Source: Gimesia sp.
GTDB taxonomy: Bacteria > Planctomycetota > Planctomycetia > Planctomycetales > Planctomycetaceae
NCBI RefSeq assembly: GCF_040219335.1
Contig: NZ_JAVJSQ010000008.1
Coordinates: 1 to 64,000, forward strand
Reading direction: 5' to 3'
DNA: 64,000 nucleotides
Translations under genes and position numbers: made by a program
Shown here: positions 46,268 to 54,820 of the stretch, one piece after another
How positions within the stretch are numbered: the first letter of the stretch is position 1
Layout of the letters: each line of letters starts with the position of its first letter
The notes under the pieces: generated by a model
What the model was told of the DNA's origin: nothing
The model's input: only the letters and a program-made list of their open reading frames with translations
Database searches by the model: none

Positions 46268-47845
46268 ATGGTAAAACTAAAATATGACGGTTACAGATTT
46301 CAGGTAAAGACGTTCGGAATCGCCTTTCTGACAGGTTCACTACTTGTGACAGGCTGTTCCATGAACCGCTCCCTCACGCAAAAAGAGGCTGAGCCCAAAA
46401 AGCCACTCGTCGCCGCCCTCGAAAAAGCAGAGGCCAAAGCACAGGACCGGGAAACGGATGAGCTGGACGCCCTGGAAGAGGAATTCATTTCCACCGTCAG
46501 CCTTGATTCGACCGACGAGAGCTCTGAGAAATCGGAATCGATCAAACTCATTGACGCCGAAGAGCAGCTGTATCCGTCGCCGCTGGAACCCATCCAGGCA
46601 CCCGCAGTGGGAGAACAGGCCGTGCTCGCGGGGGGCATGACCCTGGATCAACTTGAAGCGATCGCCCTGGAAAACAACCCGGCCATTCAGGAACTGGCAG
46701 CTACAACCCAGAAAGCAGCCGGATTCCGGGAGCAGGTCACCACGCGTCCCAACCCGACCGTAGGCTACCAGGCGCAGCAGCTGGCCGACCGTGGAACGGA
46801 CCAGCATCTGGCTTATGTCGAGCGGGAGTTCGTGACTGGGAACAAACTGGAATTGAATAACCGGGTGCTGAATGCCACCCTGGCTGCCCAACTCCAGGAA
46901 CTCGAAGCCCAGCGGTTCCGCGTCCGGACCGATATTCAGATTCGCTTCTACCAGGCACTGGCCCTGCAGAGACAGCTGGACCTGATCCGCGAATTCTCAG
47001 AGGTCGCAGAAAAAGGGGTCGATTTCGCCCAGCAGCGGATGGAAGCCGGCGAAGGAACCCGCGTCGATATTTTGCAATCCAAGATTCTCTTGAACGAGGT
47101 TCAGCTGACACAGCGACAGACACAGGCCAGACTGGCTGCCGTCTGGAGAGAAATCGCAGCATTGTCCGGGGTCCCCGAAATGGAATACTCACGCCTGGAA
47201 GGAACACTGCCGTCTGAATCGGGGATCGTTGACTGGGAAGGCCTGGCGTCGAACATCGTCACGTCCAGTCCGGAATACGCGGCAGCCCACGACCGGATTT
47301 CCCGCGCCTATGCAGCCCTCGAACGACAGGAAGTTCAGCCGATTCCCAACATGACCGCCCAGCTGGGAGCCGGTGTCGACTATGGTACGAACTCGGGGAT
47401 GCTCAACCTGCAGATCGGCGTTCCTTTGCCACTCAGTAACAAAAACCTGGGGAACATTGACGCCGCGAATGCAGAAATCTGTCGTGCCCAGATGGAAGCT
47501 CAGCGAATCAAGAACTCGATCGAAGAACGCCTGGCCGTCGTCTCCAAAGAGTACGACACTGCAACCGCAGCCATCGATCTGTATTCGAACGACATTCTGC
47601 CCAGTGCCAAAGAGTCACTGGACCTGGCGAACCAGGCTTACCAGGCGGGTGAGGTCGGTTTCGTGCAGATCCTGCTGGCCCGGAAAACCTTCTTTGATAC
47701 GAACCTGAAGTATGTGGATGCCCAGGCACAACTGGCCGGAGCCCAGTCCAAGATCGACGGCTTTGTACTGACCGGTGGTCTCAACAGCGTGCGGGATGAC
47801 AGCGGCGACTCCAGCCTGCGGGATCAGACCTTCAGCCAGCAGTAA
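46268..47845 (+). CDS. czcC: CzcC-like outer-membrane efflux lipoprotein
   Basis: The 525-residue protein has a lipoprotein signal ending in LLVTGC (Cys near residue 30). An acidic linker follows, then two outer-membrane efflux repeats: LDQLEAIALENNPAIQELAA starts the first and SKIDGFVLTGG closes the second. It should be the channel of the CzcA/CzcB pump, although it is on the opposite strand. The ATG at 46268 is preferred to an in-frame start at 46253. A strong terminator follows the stop. Confidence 0.9.
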   Translation: MVKLKYDGYRFQVKTFGIAFLTGSLLVTGCSMNRSLTQKEAEPKKPLVAALEKAEAKAQDRETDELDALEEEFISTVSLDSTDESSEKSESIKLIDAEEQLYPSPLEPIQAPAVGEQAVLAGGMTLDQLEAIALENNPAIQELAATTQKAAGFREQVTTRPNPTVGYQAQQLADRGTDQHLAYVEREFVTGNKLELNNRVLNATLAAQLQELEAQRFRVRTDIQIRFYQALALQRQLDLIREFSEVAEKGVDFAQQRMEAGEGTRVDILQSKILLNEVQLTQRQTQARLAAVWREIAALSGVPEMEYSRLEGTLPSESGIVDWEGLASNIVTSSPEYAAAHDRISRAYAALERQEVQPIPNMTAQLGAGVDYGTNSGMLNLQIGVPLPLSNKNLGNIDAANAEICRAQMEAQRIKNSIEERLAVVSKEYDTATAAIDLYSNDILPSAKESLDLANQAYQAGEVGFVQILLARKTFFDTNLKYVDAQAQLAGAQSKIDGFVLTGGLNSVRDDSGDSSLRDQTFSQQ

Positions 47846-47901
47846 GCGATCTGGCTTTCCAGCCACGACTGATCGAAGTCAAAATGAATTTCGACACGCA
47901 T

Positions 47902-47940
47902 AGAGCGAACTGTAAATGCAGTTCGCTCTTTTTTCTTTTT
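47902..47940 (+). terminator. Rho-independent terminator after czcC
   Basis: GAGCGAACTG (47903-47912) pairs perfectly with CAGTTCGCTC (47919-47928) across a 6-base loop. A long T-rich tract follows. It lies about 60 bases after the czcC stop. Confidence 0.92.
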
Positions 47941-48302
47941 CTGTCAATGCATCTGCACTCTCAGACAGAATGTCGCACTGACCTGCGGACTGCCGCGCTC
48001 TTGATACGTCGACTTCCACTGGCCGCACAGCAACCAGAATGGTGTTACAGCCAACGATCAGGTCAAGAATTCTGTCTGCAATTATTTTCAGTGCACAATG
48101 CTGGCCTGGATTCAGAGAATTTCTAAAGACAGCCTTGCCAGTCAATAACGGGTCCTCACTCTCCGGCTTGCTGAAAGAATGCTGCAGGTTCTTCGCCATC
48201 GGAATAGAAGTTGCGGCCTGAATAAGCTGAGCGGGAGTCGATCACTTCATCTGTCTCCCGGCACAACATCTCATCTCAAACGTTAGAGACAGGAGGACTG
48301 AA
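47941..48302. other. intergenic stretch before the DUF892 gene
   Basis: Beyond the czcC terminator there are about 360 bases without a convincing gene; short open frames here lack ribosome-binding sites. An AGGAGG site appears just before the DUF892 start. Confidence 0.5.
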
Positions 48303-48815
48303 ATGGGATCTTCAAATGGTCGAAAATTATCCACACTGCAGGACCTGTTCGTGGATCAGATCCAGGACTTATATGATGCTGAAAACCGGCTCATTGACGC
48401 GATTCCCAAAATGGCCGAGGCCGCTTCATCGAAAGAGTTGAAGACCGCCTTCGATTCCCATCTGGAGGAGACCCGGCAACACGTCAATCGCCTGGAAAAG
48501 GTCTTCAAAGAATTGGAATGCGAACCCAAACGCAAGGCCTGCGAAGCGATGAAGGGGCTCATTCGCGAAGGGGATGAGATCCTGAAAGCAGACGGTGATC
48601 CGCTGGTCAAAGATGCCGGTCTAATTGCTGCTGCACAACGCGTCGAACATTACGAGATGGCAGGGTACGGCTCAGCCCGTAATTTTGCCGAGCAGATCGG
48701 TAAGCAGGATCTGGCCGACATTCTCCAGGAGACATTGGATGAAGAGGGGAATGCCGACAAGAAACTGACGCAGATCGCGACCGAAATTACCAATGCAGCT
48801 GCCGCCCAGGCTTAA
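48303..48815 (+). CDS. DUF892 ferritin-like protein (YciE/YciF family)
   Basis: The 170-residue protein opens with the family pattern LQDLFVDQIQDLYDAENRL and continues through four long helices. Glu and His residues are placed as in ferritin-like proteins (HLEETRQHVNRLE, RVEHYEMAGYG). YciF-type proteins are stress-induced diiron-fold proteins of unclear activity. An ACAGGAGG site precedes the ATG. A superoxide dismutase gene follows 72 bases later, so a stress-response unit is plausible. Confidence 0.92.
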   Translation: MGSSNGRKLSTLQDLFVDQIQDLYDAENRLIDAIPKMAEAASSKELKTAFDSHLEETRQHVNRLEKVFKELECEPKRKACEAMKGLIREGDEILKADGDPLVKDAGLIAAAQRVEHYEMAGYGSARNFAEQIGKQDLADILQETLDEEGNADKKLTQIATEITNAAAAQA

Positions 48816-48887
48816 GCGGCCTCTCACAAAATCAGCGGTAGTGCTACTTATTTTATCACTCTCAATCTTACATGAAGGAATCGATTC

Positions 48888-49421
48888 ATGAAATCTTTTC
48901 TCGTCTATGCCGTCTCCGCAGTGCTCCTTATGGGGACCTCGTTACTGGCCGTGAACGATGATCACGACCACAAGGAACACAAGTTGACCCGCGCTGTCGC
49001 GGTGGTTCAGCCTACGCAGAAGTTTAAAACAGCGGGTGTGATCCATCTCAAGCAGAAAGACGGCAAAGTCTCAATTACAGGGAAGGTGACAGGCCTGACC
49101 CCCGGAAAGCATGGATTCCATATTCACCAGTATGGTGATCTGAGTGCCGACGATGGCAGTTCTGCCGGTGGGCATTACGCACCAAAGGGACACGAGCATG
49201 GAGGCCCGCATAAGGCTCAGCACCATGCTGGTGATCTGGGAAATATTGTCGCAGACGAGAATGGCGTCGCCATGATTGACAAGCAGTCGGACGATTTTAA
49301 GCTGTCGGATGTGATCGGACGTGCTTTTGTGGTTCATGCTGGCACCGACGATCTGACCAGCCAGCCATCCGGTAATGCGGGTGCCCGTGCGGGTCTGGCA
49401 GTGATTGGGATCAGTAAGTAG
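48888..49421 (+). CDS. sodC: Cu/Zn superoxide dismutase without disulfide cysteines
   Basis: The 177-residue exported protein has a signal peptide (SFLVYAVSAVLLMGTSLLA) and a His/Asp-rich start to the mature chain. All metal ligands are present: His78, His80, His96, His104, His113, Asp116 and His150. The active-site Arg is Arg167 in GNAGAR. The two cysteines of the conserved disulfide are absent: the loop reads GDLSADDGSSAGGH and the end reads RAGLAVIGI. It should dismutate superoxide in the periplasm. A strong terminator follows. Confidence 0.92.
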   Translation: MKSFLVYAVSAVLLMGTSLLAVNDDHDHKEHKLTRAVAVVQPTQKFKTAGVIHLKQKDGKVSITGKVTGLTPGKHGFHIHQYGDLSADDGSSAGGHYAPKGHEHGGPHKAQHHAGDLGNIVADENGVAMIDKQSDDFKLSDVIGRAFVVHAGTDDLTSQPSGNAGARAGLAVIGISK

Positions 49422-49476
49422 CAGAATCTGATTCCCGCAAGGCGGGATGACTTGCACCAGCGAAGACGGAATTCTA

Positions 49477-49515
49477 AGTTGGGGGAATGTAATGTGTTCC
49501 CCCAACTGTTTTTTT
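49477..49515 (+). terminator. Rho-independent terminator after sodC
   Basis: An 11-bp stem (49477-49487 with 49497-49507) around a 9-base loop is followed by a run of T. A smaller hairpin, TCCCGC/GCGGGA, lies a few tens of bases upstream. Confidence 0.92.
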
Positions 49516-49549
49516 GAACGGTATTCAATTCCACTCACGCCTGCTGCGA

Positions 49550-51586
49550 ATGAAAGTCCTGCTGATGTCTCTGCTTCGCGTTCCTGCGCTCTTACTCCTG
49601 GTCTGTCTCACGCTAATCTCCGTTGTCAAAGCGGAACCGACTACTTCTGTCAACCAGGCAGCTATTGATGAACTCAAGGCAGGGAAGACGGATATCGCGT
49701 ATGCTGCCTGGTGGGGCTTCGATCCAGAAGATGCCACGGCGGCGCTACAGGCGGCGATTAATTCCGGTGCGAAAAAAGTCATCGTGGAAAAAATGTCGTC
49801 TCCCTGGATCGTCAAACCACTGCACCTGGCCAGCAACCAGGAGATTGTGTTTCAGGAAGGTGTTGTGCTCCTCGCGAAAAAAGGAGAGTTCAAACCCCGG
49901 ACCGCCTCGTTGTTGAATGCAGCACTCAAACAGAATATTCGTCTCACCGGTCCGGGAGCGACACTGCAGATGCGCCGTGCAGACTATGATGCAGCGCCTT
50001 ACGAAAAAGCAGAGTGGCGGAACGGGATCAGTCTGCGGAGCTGCTCTGACGTCCAAATTACCGGGCTCACCATTAAAGAGACCGGCGGCGACGGCATCTA
50101 CCTGGGCGTCGCGAAGCGGGGCGTGACAAATCAGAATATCACGATTCGAAACGTCGTCTTCGATCGAAACTATCGACAGGGAGTCAGCGTGATCAGTGCC
50201 GAAAATCTGCTCATTGAAGATTCCGTTTTCAAAGAGACCGCAGGGACACCTCCCATGGCTGGCATTGATTTCGAACCCAATCATCCCAGCGAATGTCTCA
50301 TCAACTGTGTACTGCGGAACTGTAGTGCCGAAAACAATCAGGGGGGCGGGTTCCTGTTTTATCTGCCCAATCTGAACCGGGACTCGCAACCGATTTCGAT
50401 CCGCCTGGAAAACTGCAAAAGCACAGGTACGAAACGCGCTCTTTCTCTGACGACCGGCAACAAATCGCCTGGCAGCGTCTCCGGTTCGATCGAGTTTGTG
50501 AACTGCACGTTCGCCAGTACCGAGCAGACCCCCGTCAACATTCAGGATAAACCCGCCGATACCTGTCCGGTTCTGTTTCAAGAGTGCACGATCAGCGGCC
50601 CGGACAATGAGGATGCAAAGATCCCCTCGATCCGGTTTGCAGCCCGACCGGGAGCCGTTGGTAAAATCGGGGGTGTCACCTTCCAGCAATGCGTTGTGAA
50701 ATCGCCGGTCGCGCGTCCGGTCATGACGTTTCACGATGCCTCTTATCTGTCCACAGCTGCGAAGATCACAGGGACCCTCCGGGTGGAGCAGGGGAAAGAG
50801 ACGAAAGAGATCACCCTCAGCCCGGCTCTGCTAGCAAAATGGATGCCTGCCAGCCCCGCGGGCGATATCACTCCGTACAAAACTGAGGTCTCACAGCTGC
50901 AACCCCTGGCTGCCAGTGAACCGTTCAAGCCAGGCAAACGCCGTTCCGTCCGTCAGCGTCAACGCGCGCGTTATCTGCTCTCTGCGAAACAGGGGGACCA
51001 GGTCGCGGTGCAGTTGTCCTATCAGAAACTCGGCCGCTACACCGGAGACAAGATGCCTGTCACGGTCATCGCGCCCTCAGGGAAGACCATTCCCGTCGCG
51101 TCAGTTCCCTTCCAGGAGAGTGCCGCTTGTGAATTCAAGGCACCTGAAGCCGGCGTCTATCAACTCAACTGTGATCCGGGGCCCAATTATGTGAAAGTGA
51201 ATGCGTCGTCACATCCGCTCTGCCTGGTCTCGGATGGTGCCCCGATTCGTCTGATGGCATCGACTGGCGCCTACTATTTCTATGTCCCGGCAGGTGTAGA
51301 GAAATGGGCTGTGGGCGTCTTCGGCGAAGGGGCCGGGGAACGCGTGAGTGCGAAACTGTTCGACCCGTCCGGCAAGCAGGTCTGGTCCGAACAGAATGTG
51401 GCCCAACCGACGCTGTTTACCCGCACACAACCGCAAAACAGTCCGGGAGCGCTCTGGCGCCTGGTTCTGGAACGTCCCACCCAGGGGGGCTTTGAAGACC
51501 ATTACGTGCAACTCGTCGGCATTCCAGCCGTACTCGCGCTCACTCCGGGGGAAATGCTGGTTCCCACCAGTCCGAAAACGAAATAA
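49550..51586 (+). CDS. secreted beta-helix protein, pectate-lyase-like
   Basis: The 678-residue product has a signal peptide (LLRVPALLLLVCLTLISVVKA). A pectate-lyase-superfamily start follows (DPEDATAALQAAINSGAKKV), then repeats such as IRLTGPGATLQ, VQITGLTIKETGGDGIYLG and NITIRNVVFDRNYRQGVSVI. The first 390 residues form a parallel beta-helix; the last 250 look like beta-sandwich modules. The ATG at 49550 is favoured because an upstream start (49514) falls inside the sodC terminator. The polysaccharide substrate cannot be told from the sequence. Confidence 0.84.
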   Translation: MKVLLMSLLRVPALLLLVCLTLISVVKAEPTTSVNQAAIDELKAGKTDIAYAAWWGFDPEDATAALQAAINSGAKKVIVEKMSSPWIVKPLHLASNQEIVFQEGVVLLAKKGEFKPRTASLLNAALKQNIRLTGPGATLQMRRADYDAAPYEKAEWRNGISLRSCSDVQITGLTIKETGGDGIYLGVAKRGVTNQNITIRNVVFDRNYRQGVSVISAENLLIEDSVFKETAGTPPMAGIDFEPNHPSECLINCVLRNCSAENNQGGGFLFYLPNLNRDSQPISIRLENCKSTGTKRALSLTTGNKSPGSVSGSIEFVNCTFASTEQTPVNIQDKPADTCPVLFQECTISGPDNEDAKIPSIRFAARPGAVGKIGGVTFQQCVVKSPVARPVMTFHDASYLSTAAKITGTLRVEQGKETKEITLSPALLAKWMPASPAGDITPYKTEVSQLQPLAASEPFKPGKRRSVRQRQRARYLLSAKQGDQVAVQLSYQKLGRYTGDKMPVTVIAPSGKTIPVASVPFQESAACEFKAPEAGVYQLNCDPGPNYVKVNASSHPLCLVSDGAPIRLMASTGAYYFYVPAGVEKWAVGVFGEGAGERVSAKLFDPSGKQVWSEQNVAQPTLFTRTQPQNSPGALWRLVLERPTQGGFEDHYVQLVGIPAVLALTPGEMLVPTSPKTK

Positions 51587-51595
51587 CAGCAGGGT

Positions 51596-51940
51596 TCAAT
51601 ACAACTTTCCGCCGAGGGGGACGTCGCGGTCCGGTCGCAGTAATACGACATTCCCCTCTGCGTCGGGAACTCCCAGCGTGAGCACTTCAGATCGATGTTT
51701 ACCAATCTGGCGTGGCGGTAGATTCACCACACACAGGACCTGTCGCCCGGTCAGGTCTGCCTCGGCGTAGTTTGGGATGAGCCGGGCCAGTGATTTGCGG
51801 GTTCCCAATGCTTCCCCCAGATCAATCTGCAGAATATGGCTGGAATAACGGCCTTCCGGAAACGGTTCGATCTGTACAATCCGCCCCACACGAATTTCAA
51901 CCTGTTCGAAGTCTTCAATACTGATTTCATTCTCGTTCAT
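51596..51940 (-). CDS. CsaA-like tRNA-binding domain protein
   Basis: The 114-residue protein is a single OB-fold of the tRNA-binding (EMAP/CsaA) type, with VEIRVGRIVQIEPFPEGRYS at the start, RQVLCVVNLPPRQIG in the middle and VPLGGKLY at the end. Members act as export-related chaperones or bind tRNA. It converges with the beta-helix gene. The upstream gap of about 300 bases (51941-52239) shows no other gene. Confidence 0.88.
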   Translation of the reverse strand: MNENEISIEDFEQVEIRVGRIVQIEPFPEGRYSSHILQIDLGEALGTRKSLARLIPNYAEADLTGRQVLCVVNLPPRQIGKHRSEVLTLGVPDAEGNVVLLRPDRDVPLGGKLY

Positions 51941-52239
51941 CTGATGTTCCTGTTATGCTGTATTTTGATCGGTATACCCTGTTTGATTTCGACAACGCAC
52001 CCGGAAAAAAGTTCATGAATTCTACAGGATTGATTCAGAACCTAACCAATGGGCTGGTACTGAATATGCTTGATCCTGCCCGCAGGCCTGTCTAAACTGG
52101 AGACACGCGCTTAACTTTGAGAGTTCCTCCCCATCCCGTCTGTCTCACCGTCAGTCGGGAGTCTGGAAATATCCCGCCTTCGATTTGACTGTCTTCCACC
52201 GATGGAACACGGTTAAATCCACAAAACTCTATCAATGAA

Positions 52240-53613
52240 ATGAAGCCGATCATGCACCTGTTGTTCCGAAGTCTGTGTGTCCTCCTCCTGTTCGCTCCCT
52301 GTTTCGTAGACCGTTCCAGTGCCGCAGGCGGAGCGTTTCCTGTCGAATCGAATCTCAAAGCGGGAGTCGCCAAGGTTGATATTACCCCCGCTGAAGTCAA
52401 AGATCTGGAAGTGGTGGGACATCGTCGTAAAGTCACCGGCGTCCGCGATCCTCTGCGGGCCGGGGTACTGATTCTGGATGATGGACAGACCAAAGTCGCC
52501 ATCATTACGCTGGACCTCATCGGTGCCTATGAAGAGATCGTCAAACTTTCCCGGCAGGAGATCGAAAAAGCGACCGGCATCCCTGCGGCCAACATCATGG
52601 TGACCGCCTCTCACAATCATTCCGGCCCCGGGTTTAAAACCGAATCGGAGTGGGGCAAAACACTTATCCAGAAGCTCACCGCTGCCGCGAAGCAGGCGGC
52701 GGCTGACATGACCCCAGTGACCGTCGGATATGGAGTTGATGAAATCAGCTTTGGCATCAATCGTCGCAAGGTGATCAACGGCCGCGCCGTGGTACGCCTG
52801 AATGAAGACGGCCCCAATGATCCGCGTGTGAAGGTACTCCGCTTTGATGATGGAAAATCGCTGACTCCCAAAGCCGTGCTGATGCACGCGGTTTGCCATC
52901 CCTGTTTCTTCACCTGGGGCGACAAAGGATCGATGCCGTACCCGACCGGCTTTCCTAAGATGAGTGCCGACTTTCCGGGAGAGGCCCAGACCTTTGTCGA
53001 AATGTGTTATGGCAATCAGACGAGTTCACTCTTCCTGCAGGGGTGTGCGGGCGACATTCGTCCCAATCTGCCCGGGTATCCGTATCGCTGTGCCGATGAA
53101 GCCGACATCCAGTGGGCCGGCCGGGACCTGGGGAGCGCCGTGGTCCGCACGCTGGCCCGCAGTATGATCCGCGAAGAACTGGTGAAGCGTCCCAAGTTTT
53201 ACCAGATTCGCGTCGCCAACACGGTCGTTTCGCTGCCCGGTAAGGAGGGACGTATTGATGCCGAGCTGCAGGCCCTGAAAATCGGCCCCTACCTGCTGCT
53301 GACGATGCCCGGTGAACCGATGGTGGAATACGGGTTGAAACTGGAACGCGATATCGCCGATCGCGCGATTCCGATCATCGTCGGTTACGCCAATGGTTAC
53401 ATCGGTTACATCGCGACCGAAGACGCCTACCAGGTGGGCGGCTATGAACCCAATCGTTCCAGGCTGACCGCCGAAGCCGAAGCCATTATTCTTACCGAAC
53501 TCAGCCTGCTGGCGGATCGGGTGATCGGCGATGTCTTCGAGTCGTTTTCCAAACATCCTAAGGATGTACAGAAACGCGAAGCGACCGAGAAAGACAGGCT
53601 GAAACAGAAATAA
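52240..53613 (+). CDS. secreted neutral/alkaline ceramidase-like enzyme
   Basis: The 457-residue protein has a signal peptide (LFRSLCVLLLFAPCFVDRSSA) and an N-terminal neutral-ceramidase-like domain. It shows GVAKVDITPAE, VIITLD-type strands and the ASHNHSGPG zinc-site motif (two His ligands). A later HAVCHPCFF segment probably gives another ligand. Many bacterial members are amidases of unknown substrate, so hydrolysis of ceramide itself is not certain. An ATG at 52252 is an alternative start. A strong terminator follows. Confidence 0.87.
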   Translation: MKPIMHLLFRSLCVLLLFAPCFVDRSSAAGGAFPVESNLKAGVAKVDITPAEVKDLEVVGHRRKVTGVRDPLRAGVLILDDGQTKVAIITLDLIGAYEEIVKLSRQEIEKATGIPAANIMVTASHNHSGPGFKTESEWGKTLIQKLTAAAKQAAADMTPVTVGYGVDEISFGINRRKVINGRAVVRLNEDGPNDPRVKVLRFDDGKSLTPKAVLMHAVCHPCFFTWGDKGSMPYPTGFPKMSADFPGEAQTFVEMCYGNQTSSLFLQGCAGDIRPNLPGYPYRCADEADIQWAGRDLGSAVVRTLARSMIREELVKRPKFYQIRVANTVVSLPGKEGRIDAELQALKIGPYLLLTMPGEPMVEYGLKLERDIADRAIPIIVGYANGYIGYIATEDAYQVGGYEPNRSRLTAEAEAIILTELSLLADRVIGDVFESFSKHPKDVQKREATEKDRLKQK

Positions 53614-53665
53614 ACGTCAACTGGCTGGTTGAGCATTGTCTCGACACGCAACCGAGGTCTTTCTG

Positions 53666-53705
53666 CGAGGGCAGGGCTGTCTGGCACCTGCCCTCGTTTT
53701 CTTTT
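53666..53705 (+). terminator. Rho-independent terminator after the ceramidase-like gene
   Basis: CGAGGGCAGG (53666-53675) pairs perfectly with CCTGCCCTCG (53687-53696) across an 11-base loop, followed by TTTTCTTTTT. It lies about 50 bases after the stop. Confidence 0.92.
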
Positions 53706-53738
53706 TCGAACAGAAAGATTGTTCCCGCCTCCGGAAGC

Positions 53739-54674
53739 TCAGTCTTCCAGTTTGAGAAAAGCGACGGCATTGTTGTTGTTCATGGGGATGATCAACTGTT
53801 TCTGTTTGGAATCGTAGCCCATTGAGGCGGCACTCGGAATGCCCGAAGCAATGACCTGGGCCGGTTTACCGGGGCTGATTTTTGAGACGCTGCCGAATCG
53901 GACACTGCTGACGTACTTGGTTCCGTCGGGGAGAATCACCAGACCATCGTTGCCCCCTTCCGCGGCATGTTCGGTGCGGAGCAGTTTGCCGTTGTCTGGA
54001 TTAAAAGTCATGACGTCATTATTGCCGACATTGACCACGACCACGTTTCCGTCCGGATCGATGGCGACGCCGTTCGGAATCTTGAGCGGATCGCCGTCTA
54101 CGAAGATTGAAACGTCGCCTTCTGCGGTGATTTTATAGACGCGGTTTTCCGGCTTCGAATTCGAAACAAAGATCGTCCCTGCTTGATTAACGGCAATGCC
54201 GTTCAGGAACGTGGAACCTTCCACAGGAAAGGCCTTCCCTGGTTTGCCGGTCGCAAGATCGAACGTGCGGACCACATCGATATCCGCGGTATACAGGGTT
54301 CCGTTGTGAATCGCACTTCCCAGTGGATGATTGAGCGTCAGGCCGTTGCGCGTCGTCCCAATCCATTTCGTGGTATGCACGGACCCGTCCGGATTCAACA
54401 GCGAAACATAACCATCATTTTTTGCCTGGTCCTGGGAAACCCCGGCATTCATCACGACGATCAGATTGCGGGTCGGGTCGTAGACGCAGCTCTCCGCAAA
54501 ACGAAAACTGCCATACACCTTGACGTTGCTGGAGAGGGGAACAAACTCCCCGGCCTCATTGACGGCTCCCAGTGGTTTCCCTGCCTCAAACGATTTTCCG
54601 GCAGGTTTCTGAGCGTAGGCTAGGTTGCTCAGCATTAACGTCGCCCCGAGGGTCATGATTAAGAACGCTTTCAT
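53739..54674 (-). CDS. secreted SMP-30/NHL-like beta-propeller protein
   Basis: The 311-residue protein has a signal peptide (MTLGATLMLSNLAYAQ). Propeller blades follow with repeated patterns such as LNGIAVNQAGTIFVSNSK, IPNGVAIDPDGNVVVVN and DGLVILPDGTKYVSSV, as in SMP-30/gluconolactonase or NHL proteins. Acidic residues at blade starts could bind calcium, but catalytic residues are not identifiable. It is convergent with the ceramidase-like gene. Confidence 0.82.
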   Translation of the reverse strand: MKAFLIMTLGATLMLSNLAYAQKPAGKSFEAGKPLGAVNEAGEFVPLSSNVKVYGSFRFAESCVYDPTRNLIVVMNAGVSQDQAKNDGYVSLLNPDGSVHTTKWIGTTRNGLTLNHPLGSAIHNGTLYTADIDVVRTFDLATGKPGKAFPVEGSTFLNGIAVNQAGTIFVSNSKPENRVYKITAEGDVSIFVDGDPLKIPNGVAIDPDGNVVVVNVGNNDVMTFNPDNGKLLRTEHAAEGGNDGLVILPDGTKYVSSVRFGSVSKISPGKPAQVIASGIPSAASMGYDSKQKQLIIPMNNNNAVAFLKLED

Positions 54675-54820
54675 CTAAAGACTCTCCTGTTGAAAATGGG
54701 TAGTGGATCAGCTGAATTCGATAGATCAACAAGGTACCCGAAATTCTCTGTACAGGAAAGCGATCGCCCGTTTCCGGCCCTGTGGTTCAAAGCGCGCGAG
54801 ATCTATCAACCGACCAGAGC

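Noticed and set aside
47884-48221. Short open frames after czcC
   Set aside because: They start within or beside the terminator, have no ribosome-binding site and show no recognisable features.
49745-50734. 329-codon minus-strand open frame opposite the beta-helix gene
   Set aside because: The plus-strand product has a signal peptide and clear beta-helix repeats; the antisense frame has no domain signal.
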